Assembly: GCA_040387195.1 (NCBI GenBank)
Contig: JAZKEF010000017.1
Coordinates: 62,001 to 126,000, forward strand
Length of the DNA stretch: 64,000 bases
Source: UKL13-3 sp040387195
GTDB taxonomy: Bacteria > Bacteroidota > Bacteroidia > UKL13-3
Reading direction: 5' to 3'
Shown here in pieces: positions 1 through 8,336 of this stretch. Both the position numbers and the translations under genes were made by a program. Below the pieces are notes generated by a model. The model saw only the letters and a program-made list of their open reading frames with translations. It was not told where the DNA came from and searched no databases. The first letter of the stretch is position 1. Every line of letters begins with the position of its first letter.

Positions 1-752
1 ACGAAGGTTTGCGTATAGTGGGCATCAAATACATTTACCTCAAAACCAAACAAAGCACACAACGATTGGAAGAGGTGGGAACGGAAAGTGGTTGGGTAGG
101 AGATGCCTGCGAAATGCCGGTGAGTGCCAGAGAAAATGGCATCACCATTTTGGTAGATGTAGAGAAAGGACAAAAGACCGGATTTTTTATTGACCAGCGC
201 GAAAACCGCAGACTGTTGGGGGTGCACTCCAAAGGTAAAAAAGTATTGAATACATTCAGTTATTCGGGTGGATTTACCTTGCAGGCATTGGCTCAGGGGG
301 CAACACTGGTACATTCGGTGGATAGTTCCAAAGATGCCATTGAGATGTGTGACCGCAATGTGGCAGCTAATTTCCCCAATGCCCCTCACGAAAGTTTTGT
401 GGAAGATTGTTTTGATTACCTCAACCGCACCGAAGTGGATTATGATATTATGGTACTGGATCCTCCTGCGTTTGCCAAAAATGCACGTTCGGTACCGAAT
501 GCATCGAGAGGATATAAGAATTTAAACTATGTGGCGTTTAAGAAGATCAAACCGGGTGGACTGATATACACGTTTTCGTGTTCACAGCATATCGACAGGG
601 ATTTGTTCCGTAAGATTGTGTTCAGCGCTGCAGCGGATGCCAAACGTGATGTGCGCATCGTGCAACAGCTTACACAACCGGAGGATCACCCCATCAATAT
701 TTTCCATCCCGAGGGCGAATACTTAAAAGGATTATTGCTACATGTAAGTTAA
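1..752 (+). CDS. rlmI: 23S rRNA cytosine-C5 methyltransferase, RlmI type (5' truncated)
   Basis: SAM-dependent methyltransferase of the RlmI family (COG1092), which methylates C5 of a cytosine in 23S rRNA. The frame is open to the window edge (GAA GGT TTG at 3-11), so the N-terminal PUA part lies outside and only about 250 C-terminal residues are present. Visible are GQKTGFFIDQRENR just before the Rossmann domain, motif I (NTFSYSGGFTLQAL), motif IV (DPPAFAK) and the SCS triplet near the C-terminus that in this family carries the catalytic cysteine. The stop codon ends one base before the next gene, so the two are probably co-transcribed. Confidence 0.9.
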   Translation, partial: EGLRIVGIKYIYLKTKQSTQRLEEVGTESGWVGDACEMPVSARENGITILVDVEKGQKTGFFIDQRENRRLLGVHSKGKKVLNTFSYSGGFTLQALAQGATLVHSVDSSKDAIEMCDRNVAANFPNAPHESFVEDCFDYLNRTEVDYDIMVLDPPAFAKNARSVPNASRGYKNLNYVAFKKIKPGGLIYTFSCSQHIDRDLFRKIVFSAAADAKRDVRIVQQLTQPEDHPINIFHPEGEYLKGLLLHVS

Positions 753-753
753 A

Positions 754-1227
754 ATGAAAAAACTGCTGCTGCTATGTATGTTGTTTACCACCCTTCACCT
801 GCGAGCCCAGGTGCAGGATGAGCAAACTATTGATGCACGCAGACCCGCCACCAAAAAGGAAGTAAAAGTACTGGCACATTTGGCCGATTCAGTCCTCTCA
901 GCACTTAAAACGCTGTATAAGTTGGAACAAAAGGAGAACAGTCCGCAAAAATATCAGCCAGAGAGGATAGCACTGGTGCGCTCATATCTGCTGGTATATC
1001 AGCATATGGAAACTAGCGCTTCAATTGTTGCCTATAACAGGGGCGACATCTCACAAATATTCGGTAAACCGGATACGTCAATGATGGTGGTGAATTCCAA
1101 CAAGGTAAAAGAAATAGAATGGACATATAGCGGGTTGGAGAAAAAATACATCCGCATCAATAATCTCAGGTATCACTTTTATTTCAGGAATGGACTGCTC
1201 GAAAGAGTGAAACGTGCAGAGAAGTAA
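754..1227 (+). CDS. secreted protein, possibly BamE/SmpA-like
   Basis: A 157-residue protein with a clear Sec signal peptide (MKKLLLLCMLFTTLHLRAQ, cleavage after RAQ). I recognise no named family. The C-terminal third (IFGKPDTS, then EWTYSG, then YHFYFRNGLLERV) has the order seen in BamE/SmpA-type folds, where a GxP loop is followed by a W-x-Y strand and a strand ending in a DG/NG turn. That is a fold guess only. It starts one base after the rRNA methyltransferase stop and converges on the OmpA-like gene, leaving 24 bp between them. Confidence 0.8.
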   Translation: MKKLLLLCMLFTTLHLRAQVQDEQTIDARRPATKKEVKVLAHLADSVLSALKTLYKLEQKENSPQKYQPERIALVRSYLLVYQHMETSASIVAYNRGDISQIFGKPDTSMMVVNSNKVKEIEWTYSGLEKKYIRINNLRYHFYFRNGLLERVKRAEK

Positions 1228-1251
1228 CAATTCATGACACCTCCATTCCTG

Positions 1252-2028
1252 TTATTCTCCGGTATGGATACACGGCAATAACTCAGAATAAAACAGAAAA
1301 GCCGTTCTGCTTTTCCCCAATCCTGCCGAAGCTTTTGATAGTTCAATGTAGTCAGCCTGTGTGGCAGGAATCAGTCTTTGTGGTGATATTTTATAATCTT
1401 TGATCAGCATTTTAACAATTCCATTGGCTTTGGCAGCCCCAAGGCTCCAATTATCTTCCCATTTTTCTTTTCCGGCATATACGGAATCTGTATGGTTTAC
1501 CACCAATAATTTAAGATCAGGCTGGGTACGCATCACATCGGCAATGATGACGGCAATTTTTGCGGATTTCATGGCATCAACCTTACTGCCCGGCAAGGCA
1601 AATAATAAACGGTCGCTTACTTCTACAATGGTTTGGGTGCAATTGGTGCGGCTTACAACTTCATGCTCGGCAAAACTGCTAAACGACATGATAATTTCAT
1701 CGGATAGCTTGATAAAAGCATCCCGTTCTTCGGCCTTGCGGGCTTTCATATCGGTAATGCTCAATTCTTTGTCGCGCAATAATTGCTGTTTTTGGTTAAG
1801 GGAATCCTCTTTTTCCTGCAAACGCTGGGTTAGGGCCTGCTCCATGGTAGCACTTTTGTTACCCAAAAACGATACCTCATCCTGCAGCATCCGTGCACGC
1901 TTTTCCAGCAGGGCACTGTCGGATTGCAACCGTTCGATGGTACGTTGGGATGCAGTGTATTTTTGCGTAGATACACATGAAACAGAAAGGATTATACAAC
2001 AACCGGTGACTATATGAAGGAATCGCAT
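1252..2028 (-). CDS. OmpA/MotB-like lipoprotein with coiled coil
   Basis: I chose the ATG at 2028 because it gives a lipoprotein signal (MRFLHIVTGCCIILSVSC, lipobox SVSC); an upstream in-frame ATG at 2085 would add 19 residues that hide it. After the lipidated Cys comes a long heptad-rich stretch (about residues 25-100), then an OmpA-C-like domain: LLFALPGSKVDAMKSAK, VVNHTDSVYAG and a terminal LGKSRTAFLF. The usual NHTD...R peptidoglycan-binding pattern is only partly kept. Likely anchored in the outer membrane with a periplasmic domain touching the cell wall. Divergent from the cysteine desulfurase gene. Confidence 0.8.
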   Translation of the reverse strand: MRFLHIVTGCCIILSVSCVSTQKYTASQRTIERLQSDSALLEKRARMLQDEVSFLGNKSATMEQALTQRLQEKEDSLNQKQQLLRDKELSITDMKARKAEERDAFIKLSDEIIMSFSSFAEHEVVSRTNCTQTIVEVSDRLLFALPGSKVDAMKSAKIAVIIADVMRTQPDLKLLVVNHTDSVYAGKEKWEDNWSLGAAKANGIVKMLIKDYKISPQRLIPATQADYIELSKASAGLGKSRTAFLFYSELLPCIHTGE

Positions 2029-2069
2029 GGGATACAAAAATAGGTTTCTAATCCTTACAAGGAAAACTT

Positions 2070-2077
2070 TATATTTG
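2070..2077 (+). promoter_or_regulatory. Bacteroidota -7 promoter element upstream of cysteine desulfurase
   Basis: TATATTTG matches the Bacteroidota TAnnTTTG consensus and lies 37 bp before the ATG at 2115. No convincing -33 TTG partner is seen at the right distance. Confidence 0.5.
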
Positions 2078-2114
2078 CCATGCACTTTTACGTGCTTATT
2101 AACAAAACAACAAA

Positions 2115-3257
2115 ATGGATAGAGTTTACTTTGATAATGCAGCTACAACCCCACTAGATAAAGAAGTGCTTGCCGCCATGATTCCGATGATGGAACAGTT
2201 TTTTGGCAACCCGTCATCCACGCATGGTCACGGACGCACAGTGCGTACACATATCGAGGAGGCACGTAAAACGGTTTCAAAGTTGATGAACTGTAGTCCG
2301 GGCGAAATTTTCTTTACATCGGGCGGAACGGAAGCCGATAATATGGCTATCCGCATGTCGGTTGAGTGCCGTGGAGTGAAAAACATTATTACCTCACCCA
2401 TTGAGCACCATGCTGTATTGCATACGGTAGAGGAGTTGCACAAAGAAGGACTTGTTCAAATGCACATGGTAAAGTTGTTGCCGGATGGACATATTGATTT
2501 GGCACATTTGGAAGAATTGCTGCAAAGCAACAGCAATGTACTGGTGTCGCTAATGCATGCCAATAATGAATTGGGTAATTTACTGGATATTGAAAAAGTA
2601 GGTGAGTTGTGTAAAACATACGATGCCCTTTTTCATTGCGATACTGTTCAAACCATAGGTCATTATCCATTTGACCTAGGAAAATTAAACATTCACTTCA
2701 TGGCTTGTGCCGCCCATAAATTTAATGGTCCTAAAGGTATTGGATTCATCTACATCAATCATGAAGTTAAAATAGATCCATACATTACAGGTGGTGCCCA
2801 GGAACGCAATATGCGAGGGGGTACCGAAAACGTATATGGTATCATCGGATTGGCCAAAGCGCTGGAGATTTCTTACCGCGACATGGAGCATGAACAATCT
2901 GCCATACAAGGACTCAAAACATACATGATTCAACGCCTGCGCGAAACCATTCCGGGTGTTTTATTCAATGGTGATGCTGAAGGAAGATCTTTATATACCG
3001 TATTGAATACATCGTTCCCTCCGAGCCCGGTTGGGGAAATGATGTTGTTTAAATTAGATATTGCCGGTGTTTCCGCATCAGGTGGAAGTGCCTGTTCATC
3101 GGGATCCAACGTGGGGTCACATGTGCTTACCGCAATTGGCTCCGACCCAACCAGAGCAGCAGTTCGTTTTTCTTTCGGCAAACAAAACACCAAAGAAGAA
3201 GTTGATTTTGTAATTGAAAAATTGCAGGAAATGCTGAAGCTGAAAGCTGTTAGTTGA
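2115..3257 (+). CDS. cysteine desulfurase, NifS/IscS family
   Basis: PLP enzyme of 380 residues that moves sulfur from L-cysteine onto an active-site cysteine for Fe-S cluster and thio-cofactor assembly. It has the family N-terminus YFDNAATTPLD, FTSGGTEADN for cofactor phosphate binding, the internal aldimine lysine in AAHKFNGPKG, GGAQERNMRGGTEN, and the catalytic cysteine in SACSSGS. Full length for the family. No isc or suf partner gene is adjacent, so it may be a stand-alone enzyme, for example serving tRNA thiolation. Confidence 0.95.
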   Translation: MDRVYFDNAATTPLDKEVLAAMIPMMEQFFGNPSSTHGHGRTVRTHIEEARKTVSKLMNCSPGEIFFTSGGTEADNMAIRMSVECRGVKNIITSPIEHHAVLHTVEELHKEGLVQMHMVKLLPDGHIDLAHLEELLQSNSNVLVSLMHANNELGNLLDIEKVGELCKTYDALFHCDTVQTIGHYPFDLGKLNIHFMACAAHKFNGPKGIGFIYINHEVKIDPYITGGAQERNMRGGTENVYGIIGLAKALEISYRDMEHEQSAIQGLKTYMIQRLRETIPGVLFNGDAEGRSLYTVLNTSFPPSPVGEMMLFKLDIAGVSASGGSACSSGSNVGSHVLTAIGSDPTRAAVRFSFGKQNTKEEVDFVIEKLQEMLKLKAVS

Positions 3258-3571
3258 TAAGGGGAAGTTACGGGTTGTTTATGACGGGTTACGGGTTTTG
3301 TTTGAAGTTGGTTGATGAGTAAGATTTGTAATCTCCTAAGAACAATGCACTGTTTCGCTGTGCCACCATTGCGTAGGCTGCGGGTTAAAACAAATATCAA
3401 TTGAAGCTCAGTACTTGAATCATGAGCTCAGGTTTTGTAAATATGATTCCGGATATCTTGCCTCTCCCGCCTGCAGCGGGATCAGCATGACACGCATCCT
3501 TCTGCATGTTCTTTCTTCCTTCGTGCTCTTTCTCCTTTCTTTATCCTTCGTGCCTTTTGTGTACAAAAAAC
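3258..3571. other. intergenic region with decayed repeats, no gene seen
   Basis: Low-complexity GTTACGGGTT-like repeats at about 3268-3300, one copy of a 44-bp palindromic dispersed repeat (3449-3492), and TCCTTCGTGC repeats at 3516-3560. A loosely related stretch in the opposite orientation (CACACAAAGCACACGG) lies at 4154-4172 beyond the TetR gene. No open frame with coding character. Confidence 0.6.
3449..3492 (+). repeat. 44-bp dispersed palindromic repeat, copy 1
   Basis: Contains the hairpin CCCGC-CTGCA-GCGGG followed by CAGCATGACA. A second copy in opposite orientation is at 18901-18944 and differs at only a few positions. Both copies are intergenic. Confidence 0.7.
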
Positions 3572-4132
3572 TTATCGGCTAACTCCCTTCCAAAAGATTT
3601 CAAAAGCGTGGTTAATTACTTTTTTGTTATTCTTTGTTGGGTTTGCTATTACATAGTCAATAGTTGAGGTCCACATGCCATCCAACAACATATAAAACAT
3701 TTCACTATCCATTACCGCAAGCTCTTTGTTGGCAAAGGCACGTTTGAGCAATTGGTCTCCAAAATGGGTTAGAGGCGCCAATTCCATTTTGGTATCATCG
3801 GTAATGATGGGAGATGCCTTGCACATATGGATAAACTGAAATGTTTGCCGGTTTGCCATTGCCCATTCAATCGCTTTTATCCAAATATGTTTAACAATGG
3901 TTTGAGTGTTTTCACCTTCCGGAAAATCGGCCTGCAATGAAGCCATCATCTCCATTTTAGATTCTTTGTAAATCACGTTGATTAAATCGTCCTTGCTTTT
4001 AAAATAGAGGAACAGCGTACCGGTAGCCACACCGGCCGCCTTGGAAATCATTGCGGTTGAGGTTTGCTGAAATCCCTTTTCGCAAAAGGAAATAATGGCA
4101 GCACGGATGATTTTTTCTCTTTTAGTCAACAT
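3572..4132 (-). CDS. TetR/AcrR family transcriptional regulator
   Basis: A 186-residue one-component repressor. The N-terminal helix-turn-helix is canonical: AAIISFCEKGFQQTST, then MISKAAGVATGTLFLYFKSKDDL with the usual G-T-L-F-x-Y-F recognition helix. The C-terminal ligand domain is unspecific. It lies 112 bp downstream of the MBL hydrolase on the same strand, and a palindrome sits right upstream of that hydrolase, so the pair is probably an operon under its own repressor. The ligand cannot be read from the sequence. Confidence 0.92.
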   Translation of the reverse strand: MLTKREKIIRAAIISFCEKGFQQTSTAMISKAAGVATGTLFLYFKSKDDLINVIYKESKMEMMASLQADFPEGENTQTIVKHIWIKAIEWAMANRQTFQFIHMCKASPIITDDTKMELAPLTHFGDQLLKRAFANKELAVMDSEMFYMLLDGMWTSTIDYVIANPTKNNKKVINHAFEIFWKGVSR

Positions 4133-4244
4133 TCAAATGGTCTTTTGTTGGTTTCACACAAAGCACACGGAGAAGCACAGAACACCTAAGTTTATTCCAA
4201 GGTTCGTCAAAGGTTCTGCTTCGGGCAAGAAATATTCCGTTGTC

Positions 4245-5396
4245 TTAGTTGGTTGAAAGTTTTACTTCCTTCACTGTTTTTACTTCTTCGATCAGCCACC
4301 ACGCTTTAACCGGATAGAGTGAATCCAGGATAATAGGTTCACCGATCAGCGGGGTGGTAATTTGCACCTCATTTGCACGTGTGGCTTTCATCAGGCGTTC
4401 AATGGGATCTGTCCATGGATGCAAAGCCAGAGAGAACTTAGCCCAATGCACCGGCAACAATACTTTAGTGTTGATTTCTTTAGCCGCTACGGCTGTTTCT
4501 TCAGGTGTCATATGAATCAATGGCCAGCTGGTTCCATATTGTCCGCATTCGATCATGGCAATATCAAACGGACCAAATTTTTCGCCAATGGTTTTAAAGT
4601 GGGTATCATAACCGCTATCACCACCCACAAATATTTTGTAACCATGAATATCCAAAACATACGAAGCCCACAAAGTTTTACCGCGTGTTAATCCTCTTCC
4701 CGAAAAGTGACGTGCAGGAACAGCTGTAATGGTCACGCTGTCTTTATTGGTATTACCTTCCCACCAGTCGAGTTCTACAATTTTGGCCGGATCAACTCCC
4801 CAGCCTTCCAGGTGTGCGCCTACACCTAAAGCGGTATAAAACTGTTTTACTTTGGGATGCAGCTTCTGGATGGTTCGGTAGTCCAAGTGGTCATAATGGT
4901 CGTGTGTAATAATGCAGATATCAATGTCCGGCATGTCGTCCACGCCATATACATCACTGCCTTCATATGATTTTCCGAAGAACGAAACAGGGGACGCATA
5001 CCCACTGAAAACAGGATCAACCAATACTGTTTTACCTTTTGTTTTAATCAGGTACGATGAATGCCCGAACCATACAATGGCAGGTTTATCATCGGGAAGT
5101 GTTTTTAAATTGGTTTGCACCGAAGGCAACACTTTGGGTGGTGTATTGCCATCCGGTTTATTGATAAAATCCCAGGTCATTTTGGTATAGGATGTGCCTT
5201 TGAGCATCATTTCAGTTGGGTGCTCGTTTTGAAAAGAGCCATCCTTGTAGTTGGGAGAGTGCTGAATACGCTCCAGCCGTTTGCCTTTAGGATCTTTACC
5301 AAAAGCAGGTTGTTGCATAAATAAGATGGTTCCGAGGGTGAGTGCCAATAGCACAATTACAGTTGTTATCATAAATTTTTTAAGTCGGTGTTTCAT
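4245..5396 (-). CDS. membrane-anchored metallo-beta-lactamase-fold hydrolase (NAPE-PLD/RomA-like)
   Basis: A 383-residue MBL-fold protein. One N-terminal hydrophobic segment (about residues 8-28) predicts a membrane anchor with the catalytic domain in the periplasm. The metal site HxHxDH is intact at H165-D-H-Y-D-H170 (THDHYDHLD), and later ligands fit VGGDSGYD and LLPVHWAKF. The WFGHSSYLI strand is typical of the UlaG/NAPE-PLD branch, which includes phosphodiesterases acting on N-acyl-phosphatidylethanolamine as well as RomA. A membrane lipid or lipophilic compound is a plausible substrate (inference). Coupled to the downstream TetR gene. Confidence 0.88.
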   Translation of the reverse strand: MKHRLKKFMITTVIVLLALTLGTILFMQQPAFGKDPKGKRLERIQHSPNYKDGSFQNEHPTEMMLKGTSYTKMTWDFINKPDGNTPPKVLPSVQTNLKTLPDDKPAIVWFGHSSYLIKTKGKTVLVDPVFSGYASPVSFFGKSYEGSDVYGVDDMPDIDICIITHDHYDHLDYRTIQKLHPKVKQFYTALGVGAHLEGWGVDPAKIVELDWWEGNTNKDSVTITAVPARHFSGRGLTRGKTLWASYVLDIHGYKIFVGGDSGYDTHFKTIGEKFGPFDIAMIECGQYGTSWPLIHMTPEETAVAAKEINTKVLLPVHWAKFSLALHPWTDPIERLMKATRANEVQITTPLIGEPIILDSLYPVKAWWLIEEVKTVKEVKLSTN

Positions 5397-5402
5397 ATAA
5401 AA

Positions 5403-5416
5403 TGACTAATCAGTCA
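5403..5416. promoter_or_regulatory. candidate TetR operator upstream of the MBL hydrolase
   Basis: TGACT-AATC-AGTCA is a perfect 5-bp-arm palindrome ending 7 bp upstream of the hydrolase start (5396). Its length and placement fit a TetR-family operator, most likely for the regulator at 3572-4132. Confidence 0.5.
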
Positions 5417-5554
5417 GCAAATGTATTTCGGAAAAACAATCTTGCAATACAGGCTAATGGCTTTGTAGGTGAATAACACCAAAATGAGGGTTGAATATTG
5501 CCAAATATGCAGTAAACCCCCAAAGCAAAATTCCTATTTTCAGGGAACTTCTGT

Positions 5555-5562
5555 TATATTTG
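5555..5562 (+). promoter_or_regulatory. Bacteroidota -7 element of the antiporter gene
   Basis: TATATTTG, an exact TAnnTTTG match, ends 10 bp before the ATG at 5573. This predicts a very short or absent 5' leader. Confidence 0.55.
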
Positions 5563-5572
5563 GTGTATCGAT

Positions 5573-6941
5573 ATGATACTCTTGAATACGTTGCATGCAG
5601 CCCCACCGGTATGGTTGGTTATTCCCTTTGTTTCGTTGCTGCTGATGATTGCTGCAGGACCTGTGTTTTTTCCTAAAATCTGGCATCACTATTATAAACA
5701 AATAGCAGTGACCATTGGTGCAGCAGTGGCCGTTTATTACCTGCTAGTATTGAAGCAACCGCTGTTGGTAGGTGAGACCATGGCCGAATACATCTCTTTC
5801 ATCAGTTTGTTGCTGGCCTTGTTTGTTGCTTCCGGAGGTATCTACATTTTTGCCGACATAGAGTCCAAAGCTTGGGTGAATATTGGTTTTTTGCTGTTGG
5901 GTGCCGTTCTTACCAATTTTATTGGAACCACAGGAGCATCGGTATTGCTTATTCGTCCGTTTATGCGCATCAACCGGTATCGCTTGCAACCTTACCATAT
6001 TGTCTTTTTTATCTTCTTTGTTTCCAACTTGGGAGGGTTACTCACGCCCATTGGCGATCCGCCTTTGTTCATGGGCTTTCTGAAGGGTGTTCCGTTCTTC
6101 TGGACCTTGCAACACCTGTTTGGAGAATGGTTCCTGGCTTTGTTCTTATTAACCGTTGTTTTTTACGTTTTTGAAAAACGTAATACCAAACTGGACGATG
6201 TAGACAACAGTAAACAATATACCAACCACATCATTATTGAGGGGAAACGGAATATAATATGGCTGCTGCTGATTATAGGAACGGTATTTCTGGATCCCAA
6301 TACCATTGATGGGTTTCCGGCAATCACTGTGGAGGGTAAAAAGGTTTCCTTCATCCGTGAATTGCTGCAATTAGGAATCGCTTTCAGCTGTTACCGCTTT
6401 GCCAGCAGTAAAGCATTGTTGAGTAACAACTTCAATTTTGAACCGATTAAAGAAGTAGCNNNNNNNNNNTGCACATGATTTGGCATAATAACATATTCAT
6501 GGATTTTTGTTTGTGGGTATTTTCCTTTCCATGATTCCTGCTCTGCAGTTATTGGCAGGATTGGGTTCGCAGGGACATACATTCTCCCAAAGTTTTATGT
6601 ATTGGGGCGCAGGTATATTTTCGGCTGTACTGGATAATGCACCAACGTATGTGAACTTTTTTACCTTAACCTTAAGCATGTTTGGTCTTGATGCTCATAA
6701 TATCAATGATGTGAAGGTTTTCCTTGAAAGTGATCATGTTCATTACCTGATGGCCGTTTCAACAGGTTCTGTATTCTTTGGTGCGATGACGTATATCGGG
6801 AACGGTCCCAACTTTATGGTGAAAGCCATTGCCGAACAAACAGGAGTGAAGATGCCCGGTTTTTTTGAGTATATCTACAAATACAGCCTGCCGGTGTTGC
6901 TACCGATATTGACTATTGTTTGGCTGGTGTTTTATTTATGA
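5573..6941 (+). CDS. sodium:proton antiporter, NhaD/ion-transporter superfamily, interrupted by an assembly gap
   Basis: Polytopic inner-membrane protein: repeated hydrophobic segments run from residue 12 on. Signatures are GTTGASVLLIRPFMRIN and FVSNLGGLLTPIGDPPLFMGF before the gap, and SAVLDNAPTYVNF plus FGAMTYIGNGPNFMVKAIAE after it; all are typical of NhaD-like and arsenite/citrate-type permeases. Ten N at 6460-6469 and a foreign 38-bp segment next to them (see 6470-6507) split it into two frames. The antiporter frame resumes at about 6507 (LFVGIFLSMIPAL). Whether the gene is whole in the organism cannot be told from this scaffold. Confidence 0.85.
6470..6507 (-). pseudogene. fragment of a RAYT (REP-associated tyrosine transposase, Y1/HUH) gene at a scaffold gap
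   Basis: Directly after the N run, the minus strand reads K-I-H-E-Y-V-I-M-P-N-H-V-H. This is the MPNHVH metal-binding HUH motif of RAYT/IS200-like transposases with its usual lead-in HEYVIM. About 13 codons are visible before the sequence turns into antiporter. Either a RAYT gene sits in the unsequenced gap or a repeat-derived contig end was joined here. Confidence 0.65.
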
Positions 6942-6952
6942 GATCTGCGCTC

Positions 6953-7028
6953 TCTGCGAAATCAGCGGGCAACATTTCCGTAGGACTGTTCAATGTCGCG
7001 AGAGATGGTCTCCCGCAGATTACGCAGA
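6953..7028. repeat. inverted arms of the CCACAGATT-type repeat, locus 1
   Basis: Arm TCTGCGAAATCAGCGGG (6953-6969) and arm CCCGCAGATTACGCAGA (7012-7028) are reverse complements with two mismatches over 17 bp. They lie between the antiporter stop and the convergent monooxygenase gene. Confidence 0.6.
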
Positions 7029-7056
7029 AAGAATGAGGAATCATTCCATCAACTTT

Positions 7057-8061
7057 TCAACTTGCTATTTGCATCACCTCAGCCAATAATTCATACGATT
7101 TAAATTTGGCGGCTTTGTCATAAACATAGTTGGTAACAAACAATTCATCAGCACCCGTTTTGGAAATGAAGTCATCCAGTTTTACACTTACGGTAGATGT
7201 ACTTCCCGCAATAGCACATGCATTAAATTGATGTAAGGCTTGTTGCACTTCAGGCAAACTGAACATAGGAGGGAGTTCATGAACCGGAGGTTGAAGCTTG
7301 TTACGTTTTCCCGTGATAATGGTCAATACCATTTGCAATAAACTTGATTGTAGAAAGTTTGCTTCTTCATCTGTATCTGCTACCACTACATTGGCTCCAA
7401 CCATTACGTATGGCTTGTCGTGGTAAATAGATGGCTTAAAGTTCTTACGGTAAATCGTTATTGCATCAAATAATTGTGCCGGAGCAAAATGCGATGCAAA
7501 GGCATAAGGCAGTCCCATTTCGGCAGCCAGGTAAGCGCTATCTATACTCGAACCTAAAATCCAAAGTGGTATCTGTTGTCCTTCACCGGGAAATGCCCGC
7601 ACTTTCGAATGAATATTCTCGGCACTAAAAAACCGTTGCAGGGCTTTTATGTCTCCCTGAAAATCGTTTTGACTGGCCATATTGTTGCGCCTTAATGCAG
7701 CAGCAGTGAGCTGATCTGTTCCGGGTGCGCGCCCCAAACCTAAATCAATCCTATTGGGGTATAACAAATCAAGTGTTCCAAATTGTTCGGCCACAGCTAA
7801 TGGTGTATGATTGGGTAACATAATTCCTGCTGCTCCTACTCTTAATGTACTTGTTTTTCCAGCCACATGGCCGATTTAAACTGCAGTAGCCGCAGTAGAA
7901 ACGCTGGGCATATTATGGTGCTCGGCAAGCCACATGCGTTTGTACCCTAATTTTTCAATATGCAATGCCGTACTTACTATCTCATCTAATGCATCGGATA
8001 TGTTTTGCCCTTCGCGCACAACCCCTAATTCCAATACCGATACGGCAATTTTTTTTTGCAT
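7057..8061 (-). pseudogene. LLM-class flavin-dependent monooxygenase with an in-frame stop codon
   Basis: Luciferase-like (LLM) flavin monooxygenase, MsnO8-like type. The first 61 codons (IAVSVLELGVV to HHNMPSVSTAATAV) and the remaining 269 (from AGKTSTLRVGAAGIMLPNH on) are in the same frame and would give one protein of about 334 residues. They are separated only by a TAA at 7876-7878 where relatives have a leucine (ATAV-L-IGHVAGK), so a single TTA to TAA change explains it. Other family landmarks are intact: RIDLGLGRAPGTD, IPLWILGSS, GLPYAFASHFAP. Recent pseudogene or sequencing error; no further lesions seen. Confidence 0.8.
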
Positions 8062-8210
8062 GTTTTATTGTTTGCAGTAAGTAACAATAAGGATAATATT
8101 TTGTTTCGAATAGCTTAACTGTATATATGCAAAAAAAGGGATTGACCAATCAGGCTATAAACACCCCAATCAACCAATCACTTTCTTAACTTATTTCTTC
8201 CCTTTTGCGG

Positions 8211-8302
8211 TTTTACATTCTATCCCGCTGAGAGCAGGACGGTTTTTCTGTTTACTACTTTAACCGTCCTGCTCTCGGCAGGATAAAACACTGAATGTAA
8301 AA
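8211..8302. terminator. 92-bp extended palindrome downstream of nrdA
   Basis: Outer 10-bp arms TTTTACATTC (8211-8220) and GAATGTAAAA (8293-8302) are perfect. Inner 24-bp arms (8221-8244 and 8263-8286) match at 22 positions around a short loop; the core reads GAGAGCAGGACGGTT. It follows the nrdA stop by about 35 bp, so it can act as a terminator for nrdA, but it is much longer than the terminators elsewhere in this window. Confidence 0.55.
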
Positions 8303-8336
8303 TGTAAAAGTTTTAGAAGTTTCTACTATTCTAAGA

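Noticed and set aside
1400..2017. 205-codon open frame on the plus strand over the OmpA-like gene
   Set aside because: Antisense to a gene with signal peptide and recognisable C-terminal domain; no promoter or domain of its own.
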